From contig JAEEOP010000006.1 of assembly GCA_016284295.1 (NCBI GenBank), positions 62,001-126,000 of the forward strand: a stretch of 64,000 nt of DNA, written 5' to 3'. This DNA is from Methanomassiliicoccaceae archaeon. GTDB lineage: Archaea > Thermoplasmatota > Thermoplasmata > Methanomassiliicoccales > Methanomethylophilaceae. The notes below the pieces were generated by a model. The model had not been told where the DNA came from and did not search any database. It was given only the letters and a program-made list of their open reading frames with translations. Positions 50,270-60,944 of the stretch are shown here, piece by piece; position 1 is the first letter of the stretch; each line of letters begins with the position of its first letter. Position numbers and translations under genes: made by a program.

Positions 50270-51010
50270 TCATAGAAGGTGCGAAAGGAACTCCTTCACA
50301 TGCGGATTGCCGTTGTCTCCGAAGAACTCCTCCGGAGTGCAGTCGGCCTCGACCACTCCGCCCTGGAAGAGCATGACGCGGTCGGCGACCTCTCTGGCGA
50401 ATCCCATCTCATGGGTGACCACGACCATGGTCATACCCGTGTCGGCGAGGTCCCTGATGATGTTCAGGACCTCCCCTACCATCATCGGGTCCAGCGCGGA
50501 CGTGGGCTCGTCGAAGAGCATCACATCGGGATTCATTGCAAGCGCACGCGCTATGGCCACACGCTGCTGCTGTCCTCCCGACAGTTTCATCGGATAGGTG
50601 TCCGCCTTGTCCGCCAGGCCTACTCTCTTAAGGAGCTCGTCCGCTCTTGCCGAGGCCTCCTCCTCAGTCATCACCTTCAGCTTAACCGGCGCGAGCATGA
50701 TGTTCTTCTTCACGGTCATGTTCGGGAAGAGGTTGAACGATTGGAACACCATCCCGATCTTCTCCCTCAGCTTATTAGGGGTGACCGATCCGTCGAGGGT
50801 GTTCGTCCCTTCGAACAGGATCGTTCCCGACGTGGGGGTCTCCAGGAGGTTGATGCATCTCAGGAACGTGGATTTACCGCATCCCGAGAGACCTACCACT
50901 GCTACGACCTCTCCTCTCCTGACCTGCGTCGTTATGCCCTTCAGGACCTCCAGGTCGCCGAAGTACATGTGCAGGTCCTTGATATCAAGCAAAACTTCAT
51001 CTGTAGGCAT
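50270..51010 (-). CDS. Polar amino acid ABC transporter ATP-binding protein (GlnQ/HisP-like)
   Basis: [53 protein letters not shown]. Confidence 0.95.
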   Translation of the reverse strand: MPTDEVLLDIKDLHMYFGDLEVLKGITTQVRRGEVVAVVGLSGCGKSTFLRCINLLETPTSGTILFEGTNTLDGSVTPNKLREKIGMVFQSFNLFPNMTVKKNIMLAPVKLKVMTEEEASARADELLKRVGLADKADTYPMKLSGGQQQRVAIARALAMNPDVMLFDEPTSALDPMMVGEVLNIIRDLADTGMTMVVVTHEMGFAREVADRVMLFQGGVVEADCTPEEFFGDNGNPHVKEFLSHLL

Positions 51011-54000
51011 TGTTCAACCTCCTCTCCAATCTTCCGACAAGATACTGAAGAATCAGGACTATCACCAGATAGATCAGCGCCACACCGATCAGCGGCACGA
51101 ATGCGCTGTAAGTCTGCGCCCTGATAAGCATGGCCGCCTTGGTAACATCGATGATTCCGATGTATCCCGCGATCGAGGTCTCCTTCAGCAGGGATATTCC
51201 TTCGTTGCACAGCGCAGGCAGGATGTTCCTGAACGCCTGCGGCAGGATGACCGAGAGCATGGCCATATTGAATGTCATTCCCAGACTCTCCGCGGCCTCC
51301 AGCTGTCCCTTGGGCACCGCGTTGATTCCGGCACGGACGATCTCCGCCACATACGCTCCCGAATTGATTCCGAAAGCGATACCTGCGATCAATATCGAGT
51401 TCAGACCCGACGATGCGAACACCACGAAGTAGATGATCAGCAGCTGGACCAGGATAGGCGTACCGCGTATGACGGTGATGTACACCTTCGCGATCGCGTT
51501 GGGGATCTTGAACCTGCCACGGAGATCGTGGAACGCCCTCACGATTGCGCACAAGATACCGATCAGGAGACCGATCGCCAGACCGATGATGGTGATGTAC
51601 ACGGTGTTCTCGAGACCCATGAGGATCAGCTGGTAACGGTCCTTCTCCACGAAGTTCTTGATGATCTCGGACCATAGCCACTCGAACCAGTTCTGGTCAC
51701 CGCCGTTGCCGCCTCCTTCTGAAGAGGTGTAGTGGTCTATGACCTGTATCTTCTCCAGCTCCTCGGGATGCGCGGAGAAGTATCCGGGCTTCTCCGGATC
51801 GTAGCTTATGCTTCCGTAGTAATCGAAGATATCGTCGATGATGCCCTCGCTCTTCAGGAATGCCATCGCCCTGTTGACGTACTCCAGGAGCCTGGTGTCC
51901 TGCTTGTTCAGCACGAAGGCGTACTCCTCCGCTTCCGCTCCGGGGAGCTCGACCTTAAGGATCGTCAGCTCGTCCGGATGCGCCTCCACGTAGGACACCG
52001 CGACGAGGTCGTCGAGGATGGCGAATCCCACATGCTTGGTGAGTACGCTCTGGACAACTTCTGTATAAGTGTTGAAAGGCGAGACGTTGGCGTCGCCGTA
52101 GACCTCCGCGGCCAGATAGTATCCTGTGGTACCTGATTCGACGGCGATCTTCGTTCCCTTGAGGTCCTCCCATGTGGTGGCCTTCGCAAGGGGGCTGTCC
52201 TTCAGGATCAGGACGTTCTGGTATGCGACAGCGTAGGTGTCGGAGAAGTTGATCATCTCCTTCCTCTCGTCGGTGACTGTGAATCCTGATGCACCGACGT
52301 TGTACTGCTTGGCCTGGATCGCGTTGATGATGGAATCGAACTCCATGAAGTTGAAGTTCACATCGCAGTCGAGGGTGTGCGCGATGGCCTTCCAAATGTC
52401 CATGTCGATCCCCTCGAAGTCGGTGGACACCAGATAGTCGTATGGAGGGAAGTCGGGGTTGGTCACGACCTCGAGCGTCTCCCTCATCTGTCCGGGGATG
52501 TAATGCACCAGGACCTCCAGATCCTGGAGCTTCTCCGGATGGGCGGAGTAGTATCCCGGCTTGGAGGGATCGTATCCGATCTCGCCGTAGTACTTGTAGA
52601 TGTCATCGATGACCCCTTTGCCGTAGAGGTACTGCATCGCCTTGTTGGTGTATCCAAGGAGTTCGGTGTTGCCCTTGTTGAACACGAACGCGTACTGCTC
52701 CGCCTCCGCTCCGGGAAGTTCCAAATCGACGATGGTGAGATTGCTGTTCGCCTCCACATACGACTCTGCCACCAGGTCGTCCAATACGGCGAATCCGGCA
52801 TACCCTGTCAGAACGCTCTGGATGACCTCGGTGTACGTGTTGTACGGGAACGTGGATGCGTCCCCGAACAGATCCGCCGCGAGGTAGTATCCTGTCGTAC
52901 CGGATTCGACGGCGACCTTGGATCCCTTAAGGTCCTCCCAGGACTTGGCAGCTGCCAGCGGGCTGTTCTTCATGACGAGGACGTTCTGATGCGCGACCGC
53001 GTATGTGTTCGAGAAGTTCACCATCTCCTTCCTCTCGTCGGTGACTGTGAAACCGGATGCACCGACCTCGAACCTGTTGGACTGGATCGCGTTGATGATC
53101 GAATCGAACTCCATGAAGTTGAAGTTGACGTTGCAGTCGAGTGTGTACGCTATGGCCTTCCAGATATCCATGTCGATACCCTCGTAGGAATTGGACACCA
53201 GGTAGTCATACGGAGGGAAGTCCGGGTTGGTGGCGACCTCGATTGTGTGCTTGTCCGTGGGCTTGTAGTGCGTCACGAAATCGATCTTGTCCAGATTCTC
53301 GGGATGCGCCGTGAAGTATCCGGGCTTATCGGGATCGTATCCGATCGAGCTGTAATAGCCGAAGATGTCCGATATGACGCCGGTGCCCGTAAGGTAGTCG
53401 AGCGCCTTGTTGGCGTGCTGGAGCATCTGGACGTTGGACTTGTTGATCACGAAGGCGTACTCCTCGACCTCGTCGCCCGGGAGCGAGACGTCCAGGATCT
53501 TCAGGCTGGAGTACTTCTCGGCGAAGGACTCGGCAACAAGATCGTCCAGCACGGCGAATCCCGCGTAGCCGGACACGACGCTCTGGATGACGTCCGTGTA
53601 CGTGTTGTACGGGAGGACGTTGGCGTCACCGAAGTCCTCGACCGCCAGGTAGTATCCCGTGGTGCCAGATTCTACTCCTACCTGCCTGCCCTTCAGATCC
53701 TCCCAGTCGGTCACCGTCGATAGGGGGCCGTCCTTCAGCACGAGAACCACCTGATGGGCCACGGAATAGGTGTTCGTGAAGTTGATCTGCTGCTTCCTCT
53801 CCTCTGTCACTGTGAACCCGGAGGCCCCGACATCGTACTTCCCCGCCTCTATGGCGTTTATGATGGAATCGAAGTCCATCACGTTGAAGTTCACGTTGCA
53901 GTCCAGAGCCTTGGCGATTGCCTTCCAGATGTCCATGTCGATACCCTGGTAGGTGTCGGACCACATGTACTCGTATGGAGCGAAGTCCGGGTTGGTGACC

Positions 54001-54173
54001 ACTTGGATGGTGTATCTGTCATCCGCCGCGTCCTCCTGCGGGAGCAACGCGATACCGGCGATGACTGTCAGCACCAAGACAGCGGCCACGACCATTGTCT
54101 TTTTCTTGCCGAACAAATTATCTCGACCTTTCCGCACGGGCGGAGCTATTGCTGGATGATATCGAATGGCCAC
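50997..54173 (-). CDS. Polar amino acid ABC transporter: three tandem substrate-binding domains fused to permease
   Basis: Three PBP domains, each with TNPDFxPYxY, [11 protein letters not shown], [12 protein letters not shown] and [11 protein letters not shown], then HisM-like permease ([16 protein letters not shown]...[27 protein letters not shown]). Confidence 0.95.
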   Translation of the reverse strand: MAIRYHPAIAPPVRKGRDNLFGKKKTMVVAAVLVLTVIAGIALLPQEDAADDRYTIQVVTNPDFAPYEYMWSDTYQGIDMDIWKAIAKALDCNVNFNVMDFDSIINAIEAGKYDVGASGFTVTEERKQQINFTNTYSVAHQVVLVLKDGPLSTVTDWEDLKGRQVGVESGTTGYYLAVEDFGDANVLPYNTYTDVIQSVVSGYAGFAVLDDLVAESFAEKYSSLKILDVSLPGDEVEEYAFVINKSNVQMLQHANKALDYLTGTGVISDIFGYYSSIGYDPDKPGYFTAHPENLDKIDFVTHYKPTDKHTIEVATNPDFPPYDYLVSNSYEGIDMDIWKAIAYTLDCNVNFNFMEFDSIINAIQSNRFEVGASGFTVTDERKEMVNFSNTYAVAHQNVLVMKNSPLAAAKSWEDLKGSKVAVESGTTGYYLAADLFGDASTFPYNTYTEVIQSVLTGYAGFAVLDDLVAESYVEANSNLTIVDLELPGAEAEQYAFVFNKGNTELLGYTNKAMQYLYGKGVIDDIYKYYGEIGYDPSKPGYYSAHPEKLQDLEVLVHYIPGQMRETLEVVTNPDFPPYDYLVSTDFEGIDMDIWKAIAHTLDCDVNFNFMEFDSIINAIQAKQYNVGASGFTVTDERKEMINFSDTYAVAYQNVLILKDSPLAKATTWEDLKGTKIAVESGTTGYYLAAEVYGDANVSPFNTYTEVVQSVLTKHVGFAILDDLVAVSYVEAHPDELTILKVELPGAEAEEYAFVLNKQDTRLLEYVNRAMAFLKSEGIIDDIFDYYGSISYDPEKPGYFSAHPEELEKIQVIDHYTSSEGGGNGGDQNWFEWLWSEIIKNFVEKDRYQLILMGLENTVYITIIGLAIGLLIGILCAIVRAFHDLRGRFKIPNAIAKVYITVIRGTPILVQLLIIYFVVFASSGLNSILIAGIAFGINSGAYVAEIVRAGINAVPKGQLEAAESLGMTFNMAMLSVILPQAFRNILPALCNEGISLLKETSIAGYIGIIDVTKAAMLIRAQTYSAFVPLIGVALIYLVIVLILQYLVGRLERRLNNAYR

Positions 54174-54258
54174 TATAATATTGGTTGCCGGCCGTTCTTT
54201 TGGATGTGAACGTTGTTATGAACCGATGTGGGAAGATTAAATGCTCTTATTTTTGCTA

Positions 54259-54280
54259 TAATGTATAGAATAATACATTA
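54259..54280. promoter_or_regulatory. Inverted repeat TAATGTAT-agaata-ATACATTA between the ABC transporter and trpB2
   Basis: 8-bp perfect arms, 6-bp spacer, in a divergent promoter region. Confidence 0.55.
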
Positions 54281-54322
54281 TTGAACAGTAAAACTAAATA
54301 CAGAACCTTTTTGCTCTAAATC

Positions 54323-55654
54323 ATGGCAATACCGAAAGACGCAAGAATCAATCTGTCGCCAGAGGACATCCCCAAGAGATGGTACAACATGGCCTCGGAC
54401 CTGACCGACCTCAAGCCCCCGCTAAATCCCGGCACAGGCGAGCCCGCCAAGCCCTCGGACTTCGAGCCTATCTTCTGTAAGGAGATCATCAAGCAGGAAG
54501 GCTCCACGGAGAGGTACATCGACATACCCGAGGAGGTCCGCGACAACCTCATCTATCTCAACAGGCCCGCCCCCCTGCAGAGGGCGTACAGGCTCGAGAA
54601 ATACCTCAAGACCCCGGCCAAGATCTACTTCAAGAGGGAGGATATGAGCCCCCTCGGAAGCCACAAGGGCAACACCGCGCTTGCACAGGCCTACTACAAC
54701 GCCGAGGCAGGTATCCACACCCTGACCACCGAGACCGGTGCCGGACAGTGGGGAACCGCCCTCGCCATGGTCTCCAACCTCTACGACCTGGACACCACAG
54801 TCTTCATGGTCAAGGGCAGCTACATGGCCAAGCCCCTGAGGAAGACCATCATCAACACCTACGGTGCCAAGATCTACGCCTCACCCAGCGAGTACACCGA
54901 GTTCGGAAGGAAGGTACTGAAGGAGCACCCCGAGACATCCGGATCCCTGGGGATCGCGATCTCCGAGGCATGCGAGCTCGCGGCCAAGGACCCCGGAACG
55001 AACTACTCCCTGGGAAGCGTGCTGAACCACGTCATGCTCCACCAGACCGTCATCGGTCTCGAGACCATCGAGCAGATGAAGATTGGGGAGATCGAACCCG
55101 ACTACGTAGTAGCCTGTACCGGAGGAGGATCCAACTTCGGAGGAATGGTCTTCCCCATGCTCGGACAGAAGATCAGGGGAGAGGGCTTCAAGGACACCCA
55201 GTTCGTCGCGGTCGAGCCCAAGGCGGCGCCCAGTCTCACCGAGGGTCAGTTCAAGTACGACTTCGGGGACACCGGAGGATTCACGCCCCTGCTCATGATG
55301 TACACGCTCGGTAGCGAGTTCATCCCCAGCGCCATCCACGCCGGAGGACTCAGGTACCACGGAATGTCGCCACTGGTCTCCGCGGCCTACGACTCAGGCA
55401 AGATCTCCGCAAGGTCCTACGACCAGACGGCAACATTCGAGGCCGGACTGTTGTTCGCCAGGACCGAGGGAATCATCCCCGCTCCTGAATCCTGCCACGC
55501 CCTCAAGGGCGCCATCGACCTCGCCCTCGAGGCGAAGGAGAAGAACGAGGAGAGGACCATCGTCTTCTGCCTGTCTGGACACGGACTGCTGGACCTGTAC
55601 GGATACGAGCAGTACATGGACGGAACCCTCCCGTCCTCGGACATCCACAACTGA
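54323..55654 (+). CDS. trpB: Tryptophan synthase beta chain-like protein, TrpB2 type
   Basis: RPAPLQRAYRLEKYLKTPAKIYFKREDMSPLGSHKGNTALAQAYY, ETGAGQWGTALA, CTGGGSNFGG; TrpB2-type N-terminus. Confidence 0.93.
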   Translation: MAIPKDARINLSPEDIPKRWYNMASDLTDLKPPLNPGTGEPAKPSDFEPIFCKEIIKQEGSTERYIDIPEEVRDNLIYLNRPAPLQRAYRLEKYLKTPAKIYFKREDMSPLGSHKGNTALAQAYYNAEAGIHTLTTETGAGQWGTALAMVSNLYDLDTTVFMVKGSYMAKPLRKTIINTYGAKIYASPSEYTEFGRKVLKEHPETSGSLGIAISEACELAAKDPGTNYSLGSVLNHVMLHQTVIGLETIEQMKIGEIEPDYVVACTGGGSNFGGMVFPMLGQKIRGEGFKDTQFVAVEPKAAPSLTEGQFKYDFGDTGGFTPLLMMYTLGSEFIPSAIHAGGLRYHGMSPLVSAAYDSGKISARSYDQTATFEAGLLFARTEGIIPAPESCHALKGAIDLALEAKEKNEERTIVFCLSGHGLLDLYGYEQYMDGTLPSSDIHN

Positions 55655-55664
55655 GAAAATTCTT

Positions 55665-55684
55665 CCCCCTCCCTCGGGAGGGGG
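55665..55684 (+). terminator. Hairpin CCCCCTCC-CTCG-GGAGGGGG after trpB2
   Basis: Perfect 8-bp stem. Confidence 0.5.
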
Positions 55685-55741
55685 CTTATTCAGGTTTTAT
55701 CGCAGCCGACCCGGTTGGGATTCGGCCGCGTTGTTCGTTCT

Positions 55742-57376
55742 TCACTGGATCTCGATGGTGACCGAGACCGAGGGATAGTACTTCTTGTTAAGGAAGTAAT
55801 CCTTCTCCTTGTTCGGGATGTCCCCCAGGTAGTATTCGTTGGAGGTGGTCTCGGCGAAGATGAATCCCTCCGGGTTGCGCTCGTGTCCGGTCGGATTGAC
55901 CAGGGCGACTGCCCCTCCCGCGTGCTGCGGCATCAACTGTAGTGCGATCCTGGTCTTGTAACCCAGCTCAGAACAGGCCTGATGGGCTATCGCCGCGAAG
56001 AGGATGGAGGTGTCCTCGCAGTCCCCTGCATTGTCGTACAGGGTCTCCAGCGGGAACTTCCAGTACTCGATGTACCCGATATCCGAATCCTCCTGGTATC
56101 TGATGCACTGGGTGAAGTTGAGGGCGAAGTTCAGGAAGCTGTACTCCTCCGGTTCGCCGTATTCCTCCTTGTACAGGGATATCAGGCCGTCGACCAGCCC
56201 GTCCAAGTACGGGGCCATACGGGGGTCGGTGTAGCTCAGCGTGACGAACGTCCTGTCGCGGACATGGTCGCTCCAGTCGGCCCTCCTCTCCTCCAGCGTG
56301 TAGTAGTCCCTGGCGTACTGCAAATCCGAATAATCGATCTCCATCTTCAGGCTGTAATCGCCTCCGTCGTAGTCCCATTTGAACTCGCGCTCGACGGAAC
56401 CGTTCACCAGCACCCAGCGAACGTACTTGGGGACATCGTTGTCGGATGCGACGATCTTGTAGGCCCCCGCCTCCGGGAACACGTACTTTCCGTCGGAGGA
56501 CGTCTCGGAAGTGCCCATCGATTCGTTCTCGATCAGGAACGAGCCGGCGTTGCCGAAGAGGCGCTTGAGGTCTGTCTCCGTTCCTGGTTCCAATTCCTTA
56601 TCCCAGCCCAGCCCGTTGACCGCATATACGGTAGTGTCCCTGGTCAGTTCCAGTTCCAGGGTCGGACTGATGGTTATGAGGTTGAACTTCTCGTCCAGCC
56701 AGCCTCCGAAGCCCTTTTCCTCGCCGTACTTCGCAGTGAGCTTGGCCTTGCCTCCGAGGGCGTAGCTGCCGATGTTCCCTTCGACGTCGACCCCGTCCCC
56801 TTTCACGACGGTAAGCACACAGCCCGACTTCTGCTCCGTGAAACCCTTGTCCATGAAGGTGTAGGTGGCCTTGTAGAGGGTGGTCCCGACGGCGTCCGTG
56901 CCGGCCTCGTGGACGATCCTGTAGGGGATCCATCCGTCCGCCACCCAGTATGTCCTGGTCTCTCCGGATCCGGTAGCCTCCTTTAGGATATCGCATTCCT
57001 TCTCCCCGGCAGAGGTCTGGATGGTCTCCTTGCCGATCTTCTCCATGCCGCTCTGCTCCGACATCCAATACATATCAAGTATCGGCTTCACAAGCTCCTT
57101 CGACATCTCCTTGTAGTCCCTTATGACGGAACCCGCCTCCATCATCTGATATCTGTGATCGGAACCGCTGTGGTAACCGAAGGTCAGCTTGCTCTTGCCC
57201 TCGAACGCGTAGGAGCCCATACCAGCCTCCCTGTCACCTTCGACCTCGTATTCCACCCAGTTCCCTGACAGGGTGCTCTCCTTGCTGTTGTTGCCTGTCA
57301 TGACGAAGGCCGCTGCCGCTATGCAGACGACCGCCACGATGGCTATCACTATCACCAGTTTCAGGTTGACGGACAT
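55742..57376 (-). CDS. Exported transglutaminase-like (papain-fold) protein
   Basis: N-terminal TM LKLVIVIAIVAVVCIAAAAFVM; triad-like GDCEDTSILFAAI ... PQHAGGAVAL ... AETT. Confidence 0.75.
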   Translation of the reverse strand: MSVNLKLVIVIAIVAVVCIAAAAFVMTGNNSKESTLSGNWVEYEVEGDREAGMGSYAFEGKSKLTFGYHSGSDHRYQMMEAGSVIRDYKEMSKELVKPILDMYWMSEQSGMEKIGKETIQTSAGEKECDILKEATGSGETRTYWVADGWIPYRIVHEAGTDAVGTTLYKATYTFMDKGFTEQKSGCVLTVVKGDGVDVEGNIGSYALGGKAKLTAKYGEEKGFGGWLDEKFNLITISPTLELELTRDTTVYAVNGLGWDKELEPGTETDLKRLFGNAGSFLIENESMGTSETSSDGKYVFPEAGAYKIVASDNDVPKYVRWVLVNGSVEREFKWDYDGGDYSLKMEIDYSDLQYARDYYTLEERRADWSDHVRDRTFVTLSYTDPRMAPYLDGLVDGLISLYKEEYGEPEEYSFLNFALNFTQCIRYQEDSDIGYIEYWKFPLETLYDNAGDCEDTSILFAAIAHQACSELGYKTRIALQLMPQHAGGAVALVNPTGHERNPEGFIFAETTSNEYYLGDIPNKEKDYFLNKKYYPSVSVTIEIQ

Positions 57377-57548
57377 GTGTATCTTTGCACGAATCCGAGT
57401 AGACAGATAAATAATGAGCATAGGGAACCCCTGTACGGACGGCGCGGATGCTAAAGGGATCTGGACCATCCGGCTCGCACACGGACCTAGCGAACCTGAC
57501 CGACCTTTAAATACGGGCGGCTGGAATCGGTTTCCGTTAGGTGGTACG

Positions 57549-57820
57549 ATGCAGAACAGATGCATTGTCGAAAGGAAAGATACAACTGAAACGGCAGGTC
57601 TCGGAGCAAGATATCGCTCCGTCCTGCTCGCCATGGCGCTGGCAGCGGTCATGCTGGCTCCGCATCCGTCATGGTCTTCGCCGATGAGGCGTATGCCGAC
57701 GGACCGGACAACAGCGGGGACGACGACAAGGTCCACTACTTCGCCATCGGCATCATCCTGATCATCGTGCTGATAATCGCTGCGCTGATCGTCATGAAGA
57801 GACGCCAGAACTCACAGTGA
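57549..57820 (+). pseudogene. Small exported/membrane protein split by a 1-bp deletion near 57656-57662
   Basis: Frame 1 MQNRC...YRSVLLAMALAAVMLA (signal-like), then in the shifted frame SVMVFADEAYADGPDNSGDDDKVHYFAIGIILIIVLIIAALIVMKRRQNSQ*; TATA-like TTTAAATAC upstream. Confidence 0.5.
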
Positions 57821-57861
57821 AACAAGGACGGGGATTCGCCCCGCCCTCATCCTTTACCAAC

Positions 57862-57887
57862 AGCCGGACCCCGGCCGGCTTTCTTCT
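57862..57887 (+). terminator. Hairpin AGCCGG...CCGGCT followed by TTCTTCT
   Basis: Inverted repeat with pyrimidine-rich tail. Confidence 0.5.
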
Positions 57888-57960
57888 GGATCTCTTATCT
57901 ACGCAAAGGTTCGGCATCCGGACGCCATCCGAGCATACCATCAATAGATTATTATAGTGT

Positions 57961-57983
57961 ACCGTGCTAGCACGTAGCACGGT
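57961..57983. promoter_or_regulatory. Inverted repeat ACCGTGCTA-gcacg-TAGCACGGT upstream of the aromatic amino acid operon
   Basis: 9-5-9 perfect inverted repeat directly after TATA-like TTATTATAG. Confidence 0.65.
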
Positions 57984-58027
57984 TGCAATCATTTGATAAG
58001 ATGATTCGACATACGACGAGTGATCAG

Positions 58028-59083
58028 ATGGAACTAGACACCCTGAGAGACGAGATCCGCAAGAGGGATGAGGAGATCATAAGACTGATCTCCGAGCGCA
58101 CAGAACTGGCCAGACAGGTCGGTGCGTACAAGAGGGAGCACAACCTCCCCATCAGGAACGTCGAGGTCGAGAAGAAGGTCATAGCCAGATATGTCGAGAA
58201 CGGGAAGGCCGGAGGCCTCAGCAGCGAGGTCATGACATCGGTCGCATCCAGCATCATCAAGGAGGCGGTGGACTCGGAGGCAGCCCTTCCACTGAAGATG
58301 GAGCCCAAGAAGGTCGGCATTGTCGGAGGCGCCGGGAAGATGGGCGCATGGACCGCCGATCTCCTGAGAGGATCAGGGCACGAGATCGTCATCATCGACC
58401 CTGCATCCAACAACGGGCTGACCATCGATGCCTGCAGGGACTGCGACATAGTCATCGTCTCCGTCCCCATCCACCTCACCTACAGCACGCTCTCCAAGCT
58501 GGAATCGATATGCCGCCCGGAGACGCTCATATTCGATCTGACATCATTGAAGACACCCCTCGTCGGAAGGCTCAGGGCCATGTCCAAGACGCACAAGGTC
58601 TGCTCCATCCACCCCATGTTCGGGCCCTCCGCCACATCCATGTACGGAAGGAACCTAATCATCTGCGACTGCGGCAACAGGGAGGCGGTGGAAGAGGCCA
58701 AGGAGCTCTTCGACGACAGGGGCGGCAACATCAGGATCATGGACGTCGAGCAGCACGACTCCTACATGTCCTACGTGCTCGGTCTGACGCATGCAGTCAA
58801 CATCGCGCTCTTCACCGTACTGGAGAGGAGCGGATACACCTTCGAGGACCTCTTGACGGTGTCATCGACGACCTTTAACAAAGGTCTCGACACGAACAGG
58901 TCCGTCGCATCGGAGGACCCCCTGCTGTACTACGAGATCCAGCACATGAACCAGCACAGGGACGAGATGTGGAAGCTGTTCTCCGATGTGGTAAAGGAGC
59001 TGAGGGAGAAATCGCTCGACGACGACCCCGAGGGATTCGTATCTATGATGAACGCAGGCAAAAGGTACTTTGATGGTTACTAA
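58028..59083 (+). CDS. tyrA: Chorismate mutase/prephenate dehydrogenase fusion
   Basis: N-terminal AroQ helix ELDTLRDEIRKRDEEIIRLISERTELARQVGAYKREHNLPI; dehydrogenase GIVGGAGKMGAWTADLLRGSGHEIVIID, HPMFGPSA. Confidence 0.93.
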   Translation: MELDTLRDEIRKRDEEIIRLISERTELARQVGAYKREHNLPIRNVEVEKKVIARYVENGKAGGLSSEVMTSVASSIIKEAVDSEAALPLKMEPKKVGIVGGAGKMGAWTADLLRGSGHEIVIIDPASNNGLTIDACRDCDIVIVSVPIHLTYSTLSKLESICRPETLIFDLTSLKTPLVGRLRAMSKTHKVCSIHPMFGPSATSMYGRNLIICDCGNREAVEEAKELFDDRGGNIRIMDVEQHDSYMSYVLGLTHAVNIALFTVLERSGYTFEDLLTVSSTTFNKGLDTNRSVASEDPLLYYEIQHMNQHRDEMWKLFSDVVKELREKSLDDDPEGFVSMMNAGKRYFDGY

Positions 59084-59130
59084 GGAGCGATTAAATATTC
59101 ATTATATTACAAAAGGAACGAGGCATCGAC

Positions 59131-59922
59131 ATGATGTATGGAAAGAGCATTCGTATGGAAAGGATAACCGACAGGAAGACAGGTAACGCGGTCATCGTCC
59201 CGATGGACCACGGTATTTCGGTAGGACCGGTCAACGGACTCATCGACATGAGGTCCACGGTCGACGACGTCTCGAACGGAGGGGCCACGGCCGTCCTCAT
59301 GCACAAGGGACTCATCAGGTACTCCTACCGTCAGTCCGGAAGGGACGTCGGTCTGATCATGCACCTCTCCGCCTCCACAGACCTTGGACCCACGAGGAAC
59401 AGCAAGGTCCAGATCACCACCATCGAGGAGGCGATCAAATACGGTGCGGACGCGGTATCCATACACATCAACTTCGGATCGGAGGACGAACCCACCATGC
59501 TCGAGCAGGCCGGAAAGGTCGCCGAGCAATGCAACGACTGGGGGATGCCTCTCATCGTGATGGCCTACCCCAGGGGACCCGAGATCAGGAACTCCTTCGA
59601 CCCCGATGCCATCGCACACTGCGCCAGGGCATCCGCAGAGATCGGCGCGGATATCGTCAAAGTCAGCTACACCGGCGACATCGACTCCTTCAAGGAGGTC
59701 TGCAAGGGAGCGCTCGCGCCCATCGTCATCGCCGGCGGACCCAAGATGGATTCCGACATGGATATCCTGAACATGGTCCACGACTCCATCGAGGCCGGAG
59801 GGCACGGAGTGTCCATCGGAAGGAACGTGTTCCAGAACAAGAACGTCATGGGCATAACCAAGGCGATCTCCAGCATCGTGCTGGACGGCTTCTCCGTAGA
59901 GGAAGCGGCCAAATTCATTTGA
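59131..59922 (+). CDS. 2-amino-3,7-dideoxy-D-threo-hept-6-ulosonate synthase (AroA')
   Basis: MDHGISVGPVNGLIDM, IVKVSYTGDIDSFKEV, IAGGPKMDSD; shikimate operon context. Confidence 0.9.
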   Translation: MMYGKSIRMERITDRKTGNAVIVPMDHGISVGPVNGLIDMRSTVDDVSNGGATAVLMHKGLIRYSYRQSGRDVGLIMHLSASTDLGPTRNSKVQITTIEEAIKYGADAVSIHINFGSEDEPTMLEQAGKVAEQCNDWGMPLIVMAYPRGPEIRNSFDPDAIAHCARASAEIGADIVKVSYTGDIDSFKEVCKGALAPIVIAGGPKMDSDMDILNMVHDSIEAGGHGVSIGRNVFQNKNVMGITKAISSIVLDGFSVEEAAKFI

Positions 59923-59930
59923 GTGATAGG

Positions 59931-60944
59931 ATGAAGAAGCTCATAGTAAGGGCCGACAGGCCCGAGGACCAGAACAGAAGGAAGGACTACGTCACCCACG
60001 GGTTGGAATCGGGTTTCACCAGTTTCATCCTCAGGAAGGGCGACGAGGATCTCGAGAACCTTGGGAAGATGGATGTCATCTACACGGAGGACGGCAGATT
60101 CCTGGACGACAGCTATGAGCTCGTGGACATCGACACCCCCGAGACGCAGGCCCACGCCATGTCCCTCGCAGGGAAGAAGAAGGCAGTCATCGTCACGACA
60201 TCGGACTGGACCATCATCCCGCTGGAGAACATGATCGCCAAGTTCGGCGGCACCGGCACGGAGATCCTGGCCTGCGCGTCAGACCCCGAGGAGGGCAAGC
60301 TCTTCCTCACAACCATGGAGAAGGGAGTGGACGGCATCGTAATCGACGTTGATAATCCCCTGATGGTCCGCAAGTTCGGTGACACGCTCTCCGGCAACGG
60401 CCACGAGTGCCTCACCGAAGTGACGGTCACTGCCGTCAAGGCCGTGGAGATGGGCGACAGGGTTTGCATAGACACATGCAGCATGATGATCCCCGGGGAG
60501 GGGATGCTCATCGGCTCTTACTCGAACTGCCTGTTCCTGATCCAGTCGGAGAGCGAGGACAACGGATACGTCGCCAGCAGGCCCTTCAGGGTCAATGCGG
60601 GAGCGGTTCATTCCTACATGGAGGTCCCCGGAGGAGGGACCAGATACCTCTCCGAGATCAGCGCGGGGGACACCGTCCTCCTGTGCGACAAGGAAGGCAA
60701 CACCAGGATCGCGGCCGTCGGAAGGTGCAAGGTCGAGAAGAGGCCCCTGCTGATGGTCACCGCCACGGACGGCAAGAGGGAGTACACAGTCATGCTCCAG
60801 AACGCGGAGACGATCAAGATGGTCGGTCCCGAAGGCGCCAAATCCGTCACCAAGGTCGTGCCCGGGGACAAGCTCCTCGCTAAGCTGGACACCGGAGGCA
60901 GGCACTTCGGAATGGCGATCGAAGAGACCATCTCGGAGAAGTAA
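59931..60944 (+). CDS. 3-dehydroquinate synthase II (AroB')
   Basis: SMMIPGEGMLIGSYSNCLFLIQSESEDNGYVASRPFRVNAGAVHSYMEVPGGGTRYLSEISAGD; start at ATG 59931. Confidence 0.93.
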   Translation: MKKLIVRADRPEDQNRRKDYVTHGLESGFTSFILRKGDEDLENLGKMDVIYTEDGRFLDDSYELVDIDTPETQAHAMSLAGKKKAVIVTTSDWTIIPLENMIAKFGGTGTEILACASDPEEGKLFLTTMEKGVDGIVIDVDNPLMVRKFGDTLSGNGHECLTEVTVTAVKAVEMGDRVCIDTCSMMIPGEGMLIGSYSNCLFLIQSESEDNGYVASRPFRVNAGAVHSYMEVPGGGTRYLSEISAGDTVLLCDKEGNTRIAAVGRCKVEKRPLLMVTATDGKREYTVMLQNAETIKMVGPEGAKSVTKVVPGDKLLAKLDTGGRHFGMAIEETISEK

